DNA from: Ariolimax columbianus
Taxonomy: Eukaryota; Mollusca; Gastropoda; Stylommatophora; Arionidae
Reading direction: 5' to 3'
DNA length: 64,000 bases
Assembly (NCBI GenBank): GCA_036924085.1
Contig: JAVGWX010000011.1
Coordinates: forward strand, 17,871,108 to 17,935,107
Part shown: in pieces, positions 10,690 to 21,000 of the stretch
Position numbering within the stretch: position 1 is the stretch's first letter
Layout of the letters: every line of letters begins with the position of its first letter
The notes under the pieces: model-generated
Told to the model about the DNA's origin: nothing
Seen by the model: only the letters and a program-made list of their open reading frames with translations
The model's database searches: none
Made by a program: the position numbers and the translations under genes

Positions 10690-10970
10690 CTCAGGAGCAC
10701 CCGCAGTCGAGGCATTGGCAAATGATAAAGGTGACATTTCGAAGATCAACAACCTCTATTTTTATGAAGACACTGCATTCAATGAACCAGAGATGCACAG
10801 ATTGCAGGATTTTGAATCCATATGGGGGTCCAGCAGAAAGAGGTGCCTGAGAGAAGAGAGCAGAAATGTGTACAACCAGCGAGCTACAGAAAATATCAGT
10901 ATCTACACCTTTGTCATTTGCTGAGAACTACCGAACACCTATGGATCTACCGGGAGTGCCAGCCATTTAT
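10690..10970 (+). repeat. Unclassified dispersed repeat
   Basis: The stretch from GAGCTACAGAAAATATCAG to CACCTATGGATCTACC (10880-10955) recurs in diverged form at 16790-16865. No domain recognised. Confidence 0.35.
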
Positions 10971-11074
10971 TCAATAATTTTTCTGTCCATAGTCTCACAT
11001 TCAAAAAGAGCATATGCATGCACACATTTGTTTTGTTTCTTTCAAATATGGTTTACATTTTTTGGAGCACAGGT

Positions 11075-11860
11075 AATACTTAACTTAACGTCTTTAAACT
11101 TGTTTCAAAGACTCTGCAGAGTCTGTTTACAACTAGTTTCATTTACGTTTCCTTGCTATAAGTTATGTGCATCCAATCTATTCTTAAATGCATTAAAATT
11201 GAAAATATTTCCTAATATCTAATGTGAACCTCTCTTTAGTTAATTTGTAGCTATGCCTTCTTGTTCTTGTAGACGGTTATATTTTTTGCGTTGCACTGTG
11301 GTTTTTATTTTGTGCCTGTCGACCCAGTGCATCCAAATTCAGCATGCATTTTATGTAAGGGTCTGCTTCCTCCTGCATTTTCTAAGGGTTTGCTTCCCCA
11401 GGGTAACAGCTGGTACTGCGATGGAGATAAAACCCAGCACCTCCAGCTTATGAGCCGTGCCACTTAACCACTTGCCCACAGGGTCCACGGTTGTATTTTG
11501 AAAAACTTGTTATAGTCTAATTTACCTGTTTCTTTGATTATCTTATAAACCTGTATTAAGTCACCTAGAATTCTCTTTTCTAGACACTGTAAGCTGGTTT
11601 TTCTGAGTCTTTCCTCATAACTGTAATTCTAGAATTCCACTATCAGCTTTGTTGCTCTTTCTTGTAACCTTTCCAGCATGTTTATATCTCCTCTACGATA
11701 AGGGCTCCATACCTGTCCACAGTACTCCAATCTAGGTCTAACTAATGCTTTATACAGTTTGACTATCACTTCCTTGCTCATATGTTTAATATTTCTTTTT
11801 ATCTCACCTAACATTGCATTTGCCTTTTTCACTGCTACCTGGACTTGCTACCTGGTTATC
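11075..11860 (-). mobile_element. CR1-like LINE 3' fragment, split by SINE-G
   Basis: The minus strand encodes [34 protein letters not shown] and [17 protein letters not shown] (11832-11629), nearly the same as the copy at 38213-40674. It ends in the tail ACTTAACTTAACGTC at about 11084 (plus strand). SINE-G occupies 11286-11486. Confidence 0.82.
11286..11486 (-). repeat. SINE-G, tRNA-headed, with flanking direct repeats
   Basis: On the minus strand the head GGGCAAGTGGTTAAGTGG matches a pol III A-box (TGGTTAAGTGG), and GGGTTTTATCTCC stands at the B-box place. The 3' block GGATGCACTGGGTCGACAGG also occurs in the rRNA-headed retroposons. The flanks ACGGTTATATTTT (11273-11285) and ACGGTTGTATTTT (11487-11499) are a 13-bp target duplication with one mismatch. 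Confidence 0.85.
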
Positions 11861-12129
11861 ATCTGGTACAAATGTGTTTGCTTGTCACTCTTCAAGAGAT
11901 GTTCTATCAAATTATTAAGCAGTGTAAAACAAACACAATATGACTCTAGAAACTTTAAAAAATGTAATTTAAGGGTACATTACAAAGAAGCTATTACAGT
12001 ACTTCAATTTCGACAAACAATTAATTCAGTAATTACTATAAATATCAGATCTGGTGATACACACAAAAATGTTTGGCCAAGTTATAAGTTTAATATTCAT
12101 TAAGTATTTAAGAGAAAAATAAATAATAA

Positions 12130-12605
12130 TAACAATAAGTATTAACTTTACTCCAGCAGATGATGGATATCAAGGCCAGGGTTCGAACCTTCAATAGCAT
12201 GGTAATCCCAGCAATGGTATATGGGTGTGGGATTTGAAGTCTGCGCAAATCAGATGCAAATCTCAGAGTTACCGAATCAACAATGGAGAGTAGAGTCCTA
12301 AATTTATCCCTAAGAGACCATATCTGAAATACTGAAATCCAAGACCAAACAGAGTTTTGGGATGTCGTTGACTCTGCGTTAATGTGAAAGTACAGTTGGG
12401 CTGACCATGTGATCAGCATGACTGATGATAGATGGACGAAGAGGGTGTCTTTCTGGTGGCCATAGAACTACAATCGCCTGCGTGTCTGCACACCAACGAG
12501 ATGGAGAGATGATCTGCACCACGCCTTCGGACCGTCTTGATACTCCAGGGTGAAATACACACAGATTCCAGCAACTTTTGGCTACCTGGCATCAGGCAAT
12601 CTTGC
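12130..12605 (+). mobile_element. LINE C-terminal fragment, RTE-like
   Basis: Plus-strand frames give FNSMVIPAMVYGCGI, ESTMESRVLNLSLRDHI, YSWADHVISMTDDRWTKRV and PTRWRDDLHHAFGPS. These match the post-RT portion of a common animal LINE group (GHV.RM.DDRW...PPTRW.DDL). Stops show decay. Confidence 0.65.
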
Positions 12606-12799
12606 CTGACTGAATACCAGGATTCAAATAAGTAAGTCTTGTTGGGAGAGCATATGAAATATATACCTTGCTGAAAACAATATACAATACTAATATTCAT
12701 GAAAAGATCAATTTCTTCGAGTAAAGTATTAGTAAAGTTCTAACAGGGCATAAAAGATCTGGTGTTTCTATTATTATTTTCCTTAAGTGTTGGTTTTTA

Positions 12800-13470
12800 A
12801 TACTCAATTTTGTTGTTGTAGTTGTTCATCATAATTGATGAGGACCACTTTGTCAACATTCACTGTTTGCATGTGTTCAAAGATGGCTAAATAAGCCAAT
12901 CGGAGCCCTGAATTGTCTGTCCTACTTAGTACACGGAAATAGGATACCCCCTTCCACCTGGGTTGAAGAAGGGTTGATGTGAGCTGACTTGCGGAGTGAT
13001 CGTCTCTGTATAGCCTCATTTATTCTTGATGCCTCACGTTTCTGAACACCTTCCGCAATAGTGCTGCACCAGTATATGGGATTGGTGGTGATTCTTTCCT
13101 AGTCCTCATGGTTAATACTACACTGGATCAGTGATCTCTTTTAAGTGTACTCATTTTTAAAGTATGTTTGAGACACTAGTGAGATTATTTGTTCCATTAA
13201 ATAGAATTTTTAGTTTATTTTCTCATCCTTAAAAATGTTATATTGTTATTTATGTGCAAAGTTTCAAAATCTTGGATCATGCAGTGTTACATTTTTAAAA
13301 AAGGATTATGCTCAACAAGATGTACACAAGAATTTTGATGTATTAAACTTGAGTGTCTGTATACAAAATTATTATGTTTTCTATTTTGTTCATTATTTTG
13401 TAACTTTTTATAAATTTATTGTCCTGTGGAAATTCCAATTCACAATGTGTTACTTTACCGTTCTAATTAA
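12800..13470. other. Unassigned, possible old repeat
   Basis: It opens with TTGTTGTTGTAGTTG, like a reversed CAA-tailed SINE, and then shows nothing I recognise. No convincing coding region. Confidence 0.35.
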
Positions 13471-13472
13471 TA

Positions 13473-13690
13473 TCAATCAATCAACCAAAACTTTTTCAGC
13501 CCCCTGTGCTTTGCCATCTGTTCTGCCATAAATCATTGAGCTGTTATGTCTTTTTTCTTGATTTGTCCATATTTGATCAAGTTTTTGAGGCTCAATGTTT
13601 CCAGCCCCTATCCAACCTTTCTTCGTCATATCATGACATGCTTGGCAGGTTTGTTTTTTTTCCCTTTTGGGCCCTGTAACACTTGGATTC
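13473..13690. repeat. SINE-F-like repeat with TCAA simple-repeat end
   Basis: TCAATCAATCAACCAAAAC then GCATGCTTGGCAGG-like sequence resembles stretches at 20767, 25258 and 37757, each beginning at a TCAA/TGAT run. Weakly conserved. Confidence 0.4.
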
Positions 13691-14222
13691 ATATAAAATT
13701 ATTTAATTGCCTCGTACTAGCACTAGACAGTTAAAGATTAAGTTTAAAAAGTTCATCCCAAAATGTCAGGAAAATTACATCGAGCTATATTTAATCTTTA
13801 TCAGCATTATTATCATCATCATGACATAACATAGCCATGGCTGCAAGTAAGTCCACTGACCTTAAAAAAACTGAATAACCTAGCATAATTGTTACTATCA
13901 CATCATTGCTAAGGCAGTATCATCTATTAGACTTCCAATTTTTAAGTCAAAAACTCAGTTGACTATGTCGATTAGAGTAACATGAAATCATGGATATGGA
14001 TTGGGAAAAATCCTTTAAATAGCTTATGAAACCACCCAAGTAGTTCACGGGGCAAACGGAATAGAACCATTGTTCTTGCATGCCATAAGAGGTGACTAAA
14101 CAGGGTTGTGAATGGGGCTGGTACATCACATCTAAATGACTGAAATCACTTTCTTAAAAACTTGTCAGGATAAGACAAATGCAATGATGAATAAATAAAC
14201 TACAGAAAGAAGAAAATGATCA

Positions 14223-14678
14223 TTAACCCTTTGAATACAGGCCACTTGGTCGGTAAAATCTCATTCACATATGCTCCTGAGAAAATACGCAATAGATAGA
14301 CATCGGAGGAGAGCTATTTCACAATGACAAAACTTTGTGCTCTAATTTCATTATTCTATCTCAAATGTTGCTACTTGTTGTGCAAGTAAATTTTGGAATA
14401 TATTTATTTAAAACCATCCTGTATCAAATTTACTTGATAAATTACGTCAGATACAATTGACACAATTGCCTATTTCGTGGATGCCGCAATATTTGTTATC
14501 TCTGGAAATGTGTGTGCTGTGCAGATGTCATTATCGTATGGCCAAAATCAAAACGGTAAAGTTCAAAATACACCATAAAATAATGGCCCATCTGTCATAC
14601 TGATTCATCGGTTTCTCGGGGGGTGGAGTATTTACACACACACATCGGGGTATCAGTGCCACGGGTTCAAATGGTTAA
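14223..14678. mobile_element. piggyBac-type MITE
   Basis: 456 bp bounded by TTAA at both ends. The terminal inverted repeats are TTAACCCTTTGAA (left) and TTAACCATTTGAA (right, reverse complement), 12 of 13 identical. TTAA targets and CCCTTTGAA-like ends are typical of piggyBac elements. There is no ORF, so it is non-autonomous. Confidence 0.7.
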
Positions 14679-14689
14679 GCAACATTGCA

Positions 14690-14880
14690 GCAATGAATGA
14701 ACTGACAGCAGCAGGGACTCATAGCTGGCTGTTTACATCAGGGCCAACAAACCATAACTGTTCTAAGACCATATCCCGCCTCAAAGTACAGTTCTGGAAA
14801 CAGGCTGCACTTATCTAGTCTAGCTAAAAGAATAGCAATCGAAACAGGAAGGTAAACTTGTCTTAAAAAAACACAAGGTT
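14690..14880 (+). repeat. SINE-A2 fragment
   Basis: GACTCATAGCTGGCTGTTTACATCAGGGCCAACAAACC-like sequence (parts shown) matches the head of SINE-A2 at 41090-41200. It is truncated at the 3' side. Confidence 0.6.
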
Positions 14881-14929
14881 TTTTTTCTGTTTTTTGTTTT
14901 GCGTTCGCATTATTTCTCTATCCCCAAGG

Positions 14930-15112
14930 CACTATGCTTTGCACTATGTTTTTATTTTGTGCCTGTCGGTCCAGTGCATCCAACTTAGACAAGAATTTTA
15001 TGTAAGGGTCTGCTTTCATCTGTATTTTCTAAGAGTTTGCTTCCCTGGGGTAACGGCCAGTGCTGTGATGGGGAGTAAACCCAGCATCTTAAGGTTGTGA
15101 ACCATGTCACAA
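14930..15112 (-). repeat. SINE-G copy
   Basis: Plus strand TATTTTGTGCCTGTCGGTCC, GTGCATCCAACTTAGAC and TTATGTAAGGGTCTGC align with the copy at 11286-11486. The tRNA-like head at the right is eroded. Confidence 0.7.
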
Positions 15113-15119
15113 AAATACC

Positions 15120-15535
15120 AGTTGTGTTGAGTCAAGAGGTGCAGTAAGGTGCTTTAAACTACAAAGCAAGGTCCTTTTCAGGACAAACCAAACAGGCAAA
15201 GAAAACGACATAATACTTTTTAGCAAAGATACATAAATAAAACTATATAACTATTAAAATAGATTTTACAAAGACCATGATTGTTATCACTTGTGTAGTG
15301 ATCAAGCTTCAGCACAGGTAATAATACTAACATATGATCATATAGTTCATTTGGTTTACATAATGTAAGCAATTTTTAAAACCACATCAATCATACAAAC
15401 AACAAAAATAATAATGAAATAGTTTTAGCTAAAAAAAATTAATTTAATTAACTTATATACACATGGAAATCCAGGGAAATAAACAACTAATACCAAATGA
15501 AGATTGTTTAATTCCAATGAGGAGCAGTACTCATG
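15120..15535. other. Unassigned AT-rich sequence
   Basis: No gene or recognised repeat seen. Confidence 0.4.
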
Positions 15536-15539
15536 GCTT

Positions 15540-15940
15540 AGTCTTAGTGAACATGTACTTCTACAGGGGCAGATGCCCATGCACAGATCTCAGCTGTGGT
15601 ATGATCTGGATGTAGCTGGGAGGAGAATTTCCTGCTCAGCGGGCAAGGCTCAAGTACTTTATTACTCCATTGCGTTGTGACAAGTGCCACGAAGGGTGGT
15701 GACCCAACGTGTGAGTCCATTTTAATAGACAAACACTAGAACAAAGTAGACCCACAGCCTGCTAAGCACCATCTATGCTGCTCTAAACAGACAGACCACC
15801 TAACCATGGCCGGTGTTATGCCATGCCACACAGTCGCCTCTTGAAATATGCTTTCTGTGTGGCAGTGGTGCTATTCATGTCCGTGTCATACATAAAGACT
15901 CTGGCGAACCACTCAGTACTTGGTACTCATGGCAAAGGCA
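15540..15940 (+). repeat. SINE-D, near full length
   Basis: Aligns over about 370 bp with 46515-46890: GTACTTCTACAGGGGCAGATG, CTCAGCGGGCAAGGCTC, GCCATCTATGCTGCTCTAAA and GGCAGTGGTGCTATTC. No protein domain. Confidence 0.7.
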
Positions 15941-15964
15941 TTACAGAAAAAAACTCCCATCTGT

Positions 15965-16310
15965 TGGTCAATAAATGTTTTATGAGAATAATGGGTATAG
16001 GCTGGCAAACATGGTGAGAAATGAAGACCTTTTGGAAGGAACAAACTACAACGAGTAGAGCAAGAGATCAAACTTAGGAAATGGGGTTGGATAGGACATG
16101 CACTATGAAAAGCACCATTAAACAGGCCCTGGCATGGAATTCATAGGAGGAGAAGAAGAGCGGTAGACCAAGAAACACCTGGGGGAGGAAACTGAAAATG
16201 ACATTTGGTCCCTGAACCTCAATTAGATAGAGGCAGAAATAGCAGCTTAAGCTTGAACTTGCCGGAGAAGAGTAGTCAATGGCTTATGCCAGAAAAGCAG
16301 AGACGGGCAG
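15965..16310 (+). mobile_element. Degenerate LINE 3' coding fragment
   Basis: The frame pieces NKCFMRIMGIGWQTW, RSGRPRNTW and LAWNS are LINE C-terminal signatures broken by stops. Same family as 1050-1600, and again just after a SINE-D. Confidence 0.5.
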
Positions 16311-16319
16311 TAGTAATTA

Positions 16320-17380
16320 ATATAATGATACAACAGCTTTAAAAAAAATAACTATACAGGCTAAGGTAATCTTATAGTGGAATTATTAAAGATCATTTAA
16401 ATAGTTTATATGAACTTAAACTTGGTTATAGACACTTGATACTAATCAACTGTTTGACTCTCACTTGATGCTTTTGGAGGTTCAGAAGAGGTATCGTACA
16501 GTGTGAGTGGATAGCAGATACAAGGGTCTCAAATCTTCAGGGCGAGCTTGGTGTGGATCTACTATGTTGGTCATGTTAGGGGTTCACAACCATGAAATAA
16601 CAAATGATGGCTTTGAAAGTGTGTATATTTGAAGTATTGGATATGGATAAGGTGAATATACTAAAGTAATTCAATGATGCTCGGTTTCATGATGATGATA
16701 AGGCAGTCAATTAATCTGGGATTATCAGATTCCAGGGTTTTACCAGTCAAATAGGACAACTAATCTGACAGGATGGATCATGAGCTTGTACAATTATAGA
16801 GCTACAGAAACCATCAACATCTGCCACCTGCTGAAAAAGATTAAGCACCTATGGATCTGCCCAAAGTGCAGTGATGTCAGTTATGTTTAAAATAACATAA
16901 TTTTTAACAGGTAATAGACATATCAACCTCTACACCTCACGGTAGAAGAGGAGCGACTAAGTAAGTATAGACATATCAAAGATAATTAATGCAGCTTATA
17001 TGTTCATTGATTTGTTTTGGCAAAGATAATACAGTAACATACAATTGCTGAATAGTTTTGGCAAAGACATTAACAATATTCATGTAAACATATTTCAATT
17101 TGACAAAAACAATATATAGAACTTCAATAATCAAAAACTATTTTTCGGCAGATTGAATAACTAATTAAATTGCAAAAACAATAAAAATAACATATTGATA
17201 ATGTTATATTTTCTTAAATTAATCTGGTAAGTCTACATTTTATCTTTATTTTGTCAAAAGCGACAGGAAGAAAGCTAACAATTTAATCAGACATGGAATG
17301 AATTGGAACACACATGGAAATAAAACAATGGTGTTTCCTTCGTGAGTTATGAGCATATGAAGAATATTGTTTACTGCAAC
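16320..17380. other. Unassigned AT-rich sequence
   Basis: Apart from the segment at 16790-16865 shared with 10880-10955, I see no gene or family. Confidence 0.4.
17245..17250 (-). terminator. Candidate DNAH1 polyadenylation signal
   Basis: An AATAAA hexamer on the minus strand about 670 bp after the DNAH1 stop. It is the first canonical copy I found downstream. A diverged tandem repeat lies between stop and signal, so the real end may differ. Confidence 0.2.
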
Positions 17381-17384
17381 TATT

Positions 17385-17617
17385 TTCATCACTAAATATC
17401 ATTGTAAATATTATTACCACTATTAAAATCAATGTGTAAACAATATTTTCACCACTAAAAATCATTGTGTAAATACTATTTTCACCATTAACATTGTGTA
17501 AATACTATTTTCAAAAATCATTGTGTAAATACTGTTTTCACCATTAAAATAATTTTGTAAATACAATTTCAACACTAAAATCATTATGTTACCGCAACAC
17601 TATTTTCACCATTAACA
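17385..17617. repeat. Diverged tandem repeat, about 36-bp period
   Basis: Units around ATCATTGTGTAAATACTATT plus TTCACCATTAAA occur about six times with indels. It lies downstream of the DNAH1 stop. Confidence 0.7.
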
Positions 17618-17918
17618 AATCTTACAAACTTCTTTTGTTCTATGACATAATGTAAGAATTTAAAAAACCTGGTAATATATAGATACTATAGAAACTACAT
17701 AGGATATTACTACTAAAAGAGACTAAAGATGAAATATTTCAGCCCAAGAGTAAATATACTTACAAGGATATATGCTAACAATAAATATTTAACAATTCAA
17801 AGTAAAAATGTGTATCACAGTAACCAAATGCAAATGCATATAACAGAATAATCACAAATTATGTGCAGAGGATAAATCCCTGCTCTCTTAACATCATTGA
17901 GTGTATTGGGAGTCTATA

Positions 17919-18040
17919 TTAGTAATTAAGAGCACACAGCAAGGCCACACCCCTCTTAATCCAATGCTCTTGTGACTTGTCAGTGGGAATTTCCAGAGAA
18001 AATACAAAGTTTGTGGAGTGACCGGTTGTTGAAAGAGTAC
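17919..18040 (-). CDS. DNAH1: DNAH1 last coding exon with stop codon
   Basis: Completes Gly 931 and encodes residues 932-970 and TAA at 17919-17921. It starts [12 protein letters not shown] and ends [15 protein letters not shown]. The acceptor TTTCAG|GT lies at 18041-18042. The ending in Leu-Asn-Tyr supports DNAH1 over its paralogs, from family knowledge. Confidence 0.95.
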
Positions 18041-21000
18041 CTGAAATAAAAAGAGAGTGCAGTTAGTTTTGTTTGTTTTTTTGCCTTTGTTGTCAAGTGT
18101 CAAAATGTAGTGGTCCAAGCATGCTGTGATGAGTAGGGTTGGAGAAAAACACATGTGAAAGATGAGACCAGAGAAGTAGGTGTTGCATGGATGGGACATG
18201 AATAGGCCCCAAAGCAGGGAAAGGTCGAGAGCATCCATTGCAGTCCTATGTTACGGCCAGTTTGTGCTCCTGGAAACATGCTCTGTCACAGCAGTCTAGC
18301 CAACAGGGGGGTGTTAGACAGTGTAATCTCCACAGTGGTGAGCTTACTGAGGAGTATTGTATTGCACTTCAGCTAGGTTGACGCCGGACCACCTACACAA
18401 GTGTGCCTTGAATTGTAATAAGAGCCATTGTAACGCGCTACCAAAAAAAACTTCAAGAGTTAGCTCAGCACGAATAGCTTTGAGCAGCAGCAACAAACAA
18501 CAAGAACAACGTCATACAGCCAGAAGGTTTTGAGGACCACCTTCTTCAGGATGCCTTAGAATATAAGAAGTTGAAAATAAAAACCCATAGGCATGGCTGA
18601 GACTGCACCAGGGACACAAACAAAACCCAAGTTAAAGCCACAAGGCTTTTGTCAGATACAAACAACAAAATTAAAAAACCTAAATACTCTTTTGTCTGTG
18701 TTTATATTGTGATTTGTTAGGGGTTTTTGTTTGTTCTTTGTCCCTGGTGAAGATTTTGTGGTTGTAACATAGGTTACCTTTGGTTTCTGTTCTGGGCCAT
18801 AGCTATATACGTTTTTATTGAACTTTGGCTTCCATAACTGCCAAAATGTGCTTAGATTTTTTAAAATAAGCGCCATTTAAACTGCTTCCAGAGACAAGCC
18901 ATTAAGAGTAAAAAAACAGTATAAATGGCATCTCATTGTTAGCTGCCCATCGCAGATGATGTAACTTGAGCTGTATGTGGATGAACGTAGAAGAAAAAGG
19001 AGCAAGTAGGTCACAAACTGATGTGGAATAGCTACAAAAAATGTAATTGCTAGTTTCTGAAGGTGCCATTAAGCATTAGGTGGGAGTAACATCCAGCTTT
19101 GTGATTACTGTAGGTAACAGACGTTTGGCTAGGTGTCGCATGCACATGTGTAGCTCAGATACAAAATGGCATCTATGCTCACAGAGTGTACAATGAAAGA
19201 ACAGCATATTATGCATATGTTTTGGACAAAATCATTTTTTGCAAAGAGTATTTATAAGGAAATATTTCCTGTTTATGGTGAGAAGTGTTTATCACATAAA
19301 ACGGTGCATAACTGGGTCTATAAACTGGTCATCCTGTTCAGATTGTAACAGAAGCTTCTGTGCAGAGGTGGATGAAATGATTCCAGATGACAGGAGAGTA
19401 ACAATAGACAGTTTAGCAACTGCAATAGGTTTGCATGGTTTAGCCAAAGCATAATGCATGGATGGGGAACTCGGTGGTCTCGAGGTAAGGTGTCTGCCTC
19501 GGGTGCCGGAGGTCACAGGCTCGAATCACGGTTGAGACCAGGATTTTTATTATGTGGATCTTCTGGTAAAAATTCCCCTGATCTCTGGGTAGTGAGAAAA
19601 GAGTAGATTTAATGGCCACTGCAAGGACAAAATTCAAATGAGTTATACCAAAGTTATTTGTACCGCGTTTGTCTTATTTCTCCAAGACTTCTAATTTTGC
19701 AACTGACGGCTCAATGTATCCGAGTTCAGCATGCATTTTATGTAATGGTCAGCTTCTTCCTGCATTTTCTAAGGCACCTTCGGATTGTGAGCCGTGTCAC
19801 TTAACCTCTAGCCCACGTTCTAGTGTTTGAGTATATTAAGATGGACTCACACATCGGTAAAAACCACCCTCCAAGAAACTGGCTGTATACTGACTCTGTA
19901 GAGTCTTCTAAACCAGTATAGAAACATTAAGTTAAGTTCCCAGCTTGACAGAAAACATTTCGCTCATAAATTACAAAGATGTTGAACTGCGTAGATGTGG
20001 CTGAGCCAGAAGACCAAAGACATCTTCGCTGCAGGTTTTGTTGCACTGATAAAGTGATGAAATAAGTGCATCAATGTTGATGAAAATTATGCTGAGAAAT
20101 AAGGAACAATTTACTGACTTAACATTGTACTATTAAATTGAAAAAGTTATTATGGTACTGAAATTATAAATTTTCAATTTTCTGTTGAATGGAGAAAATT
20201 AAAGACAGTATTTAAAATACAAATTTGTGTACATTTACTCTCCATTAAAAGGTGCTTGCCTCCAAAAACGAAAATGAATGAACGTAAGCACAAATGAGAG
20301 GATGTCCAAATCCTACAAGTTTCAAGCGACCCCTAGTCCTATTGAAGATAGACAATAAACTCAGAGGTCTAGTACACATGCTGTGTAAAAGAACTTTGTA
20401 ATTGAAAATCAAAAATAGTAGATTGTTAGCCGCATCCAGGCACACAAAATTAGAAAATTCATTAAATTCCTACCCAAGCTGGGTGGACAAGAGTGAACAC
20501 AAAAATTAATAAAATGTGCATCACATTCTATCTCCACTCATCTTGACTGACACATCTTGCCACTAGACTAATGTAGCTCAGATTGTGGTTGATGATAGTG
20601 CAAATCTTCGTCACTTAAATGTAATGAAAATGCATGTCACAGTGTTAGACCTTAGACGATTCGCAAAAATCTATATAATAATTACTCTGTTTGCCATCAT
20701 CCCTTGGACAACCAAAAAAACAACTTGCCTTGTCTCAAAATTTCAAGATCTGAAGAAAGACAGGTAGCTATCAATCAATCGATGAAAACCTTTCAGGTCC
20801 CTGTTGGTTCAGGTCTTCAACAAAAACAGGACGAGTCCTTCAATAGTTGACCTTTTCCATATCTGTTGACGTTTCTTGTGGCTAATTGTGGCTTTTATTG
20901 CTGCTAATGCCAGTCATACTTGAATTAGGTATTCTGATGACTATTTTTTGGCAGTGAGTTGTGGTCACTCTCCTGACATCCTGAAGTATACTTAAAAAGG

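Noticed and set aside
13235..13531. A 98-codon ORF in the downstream region
   Set aside because: Low-complexity, AT-driven and hydrophobic by composition, with no family resemblance or splice context.
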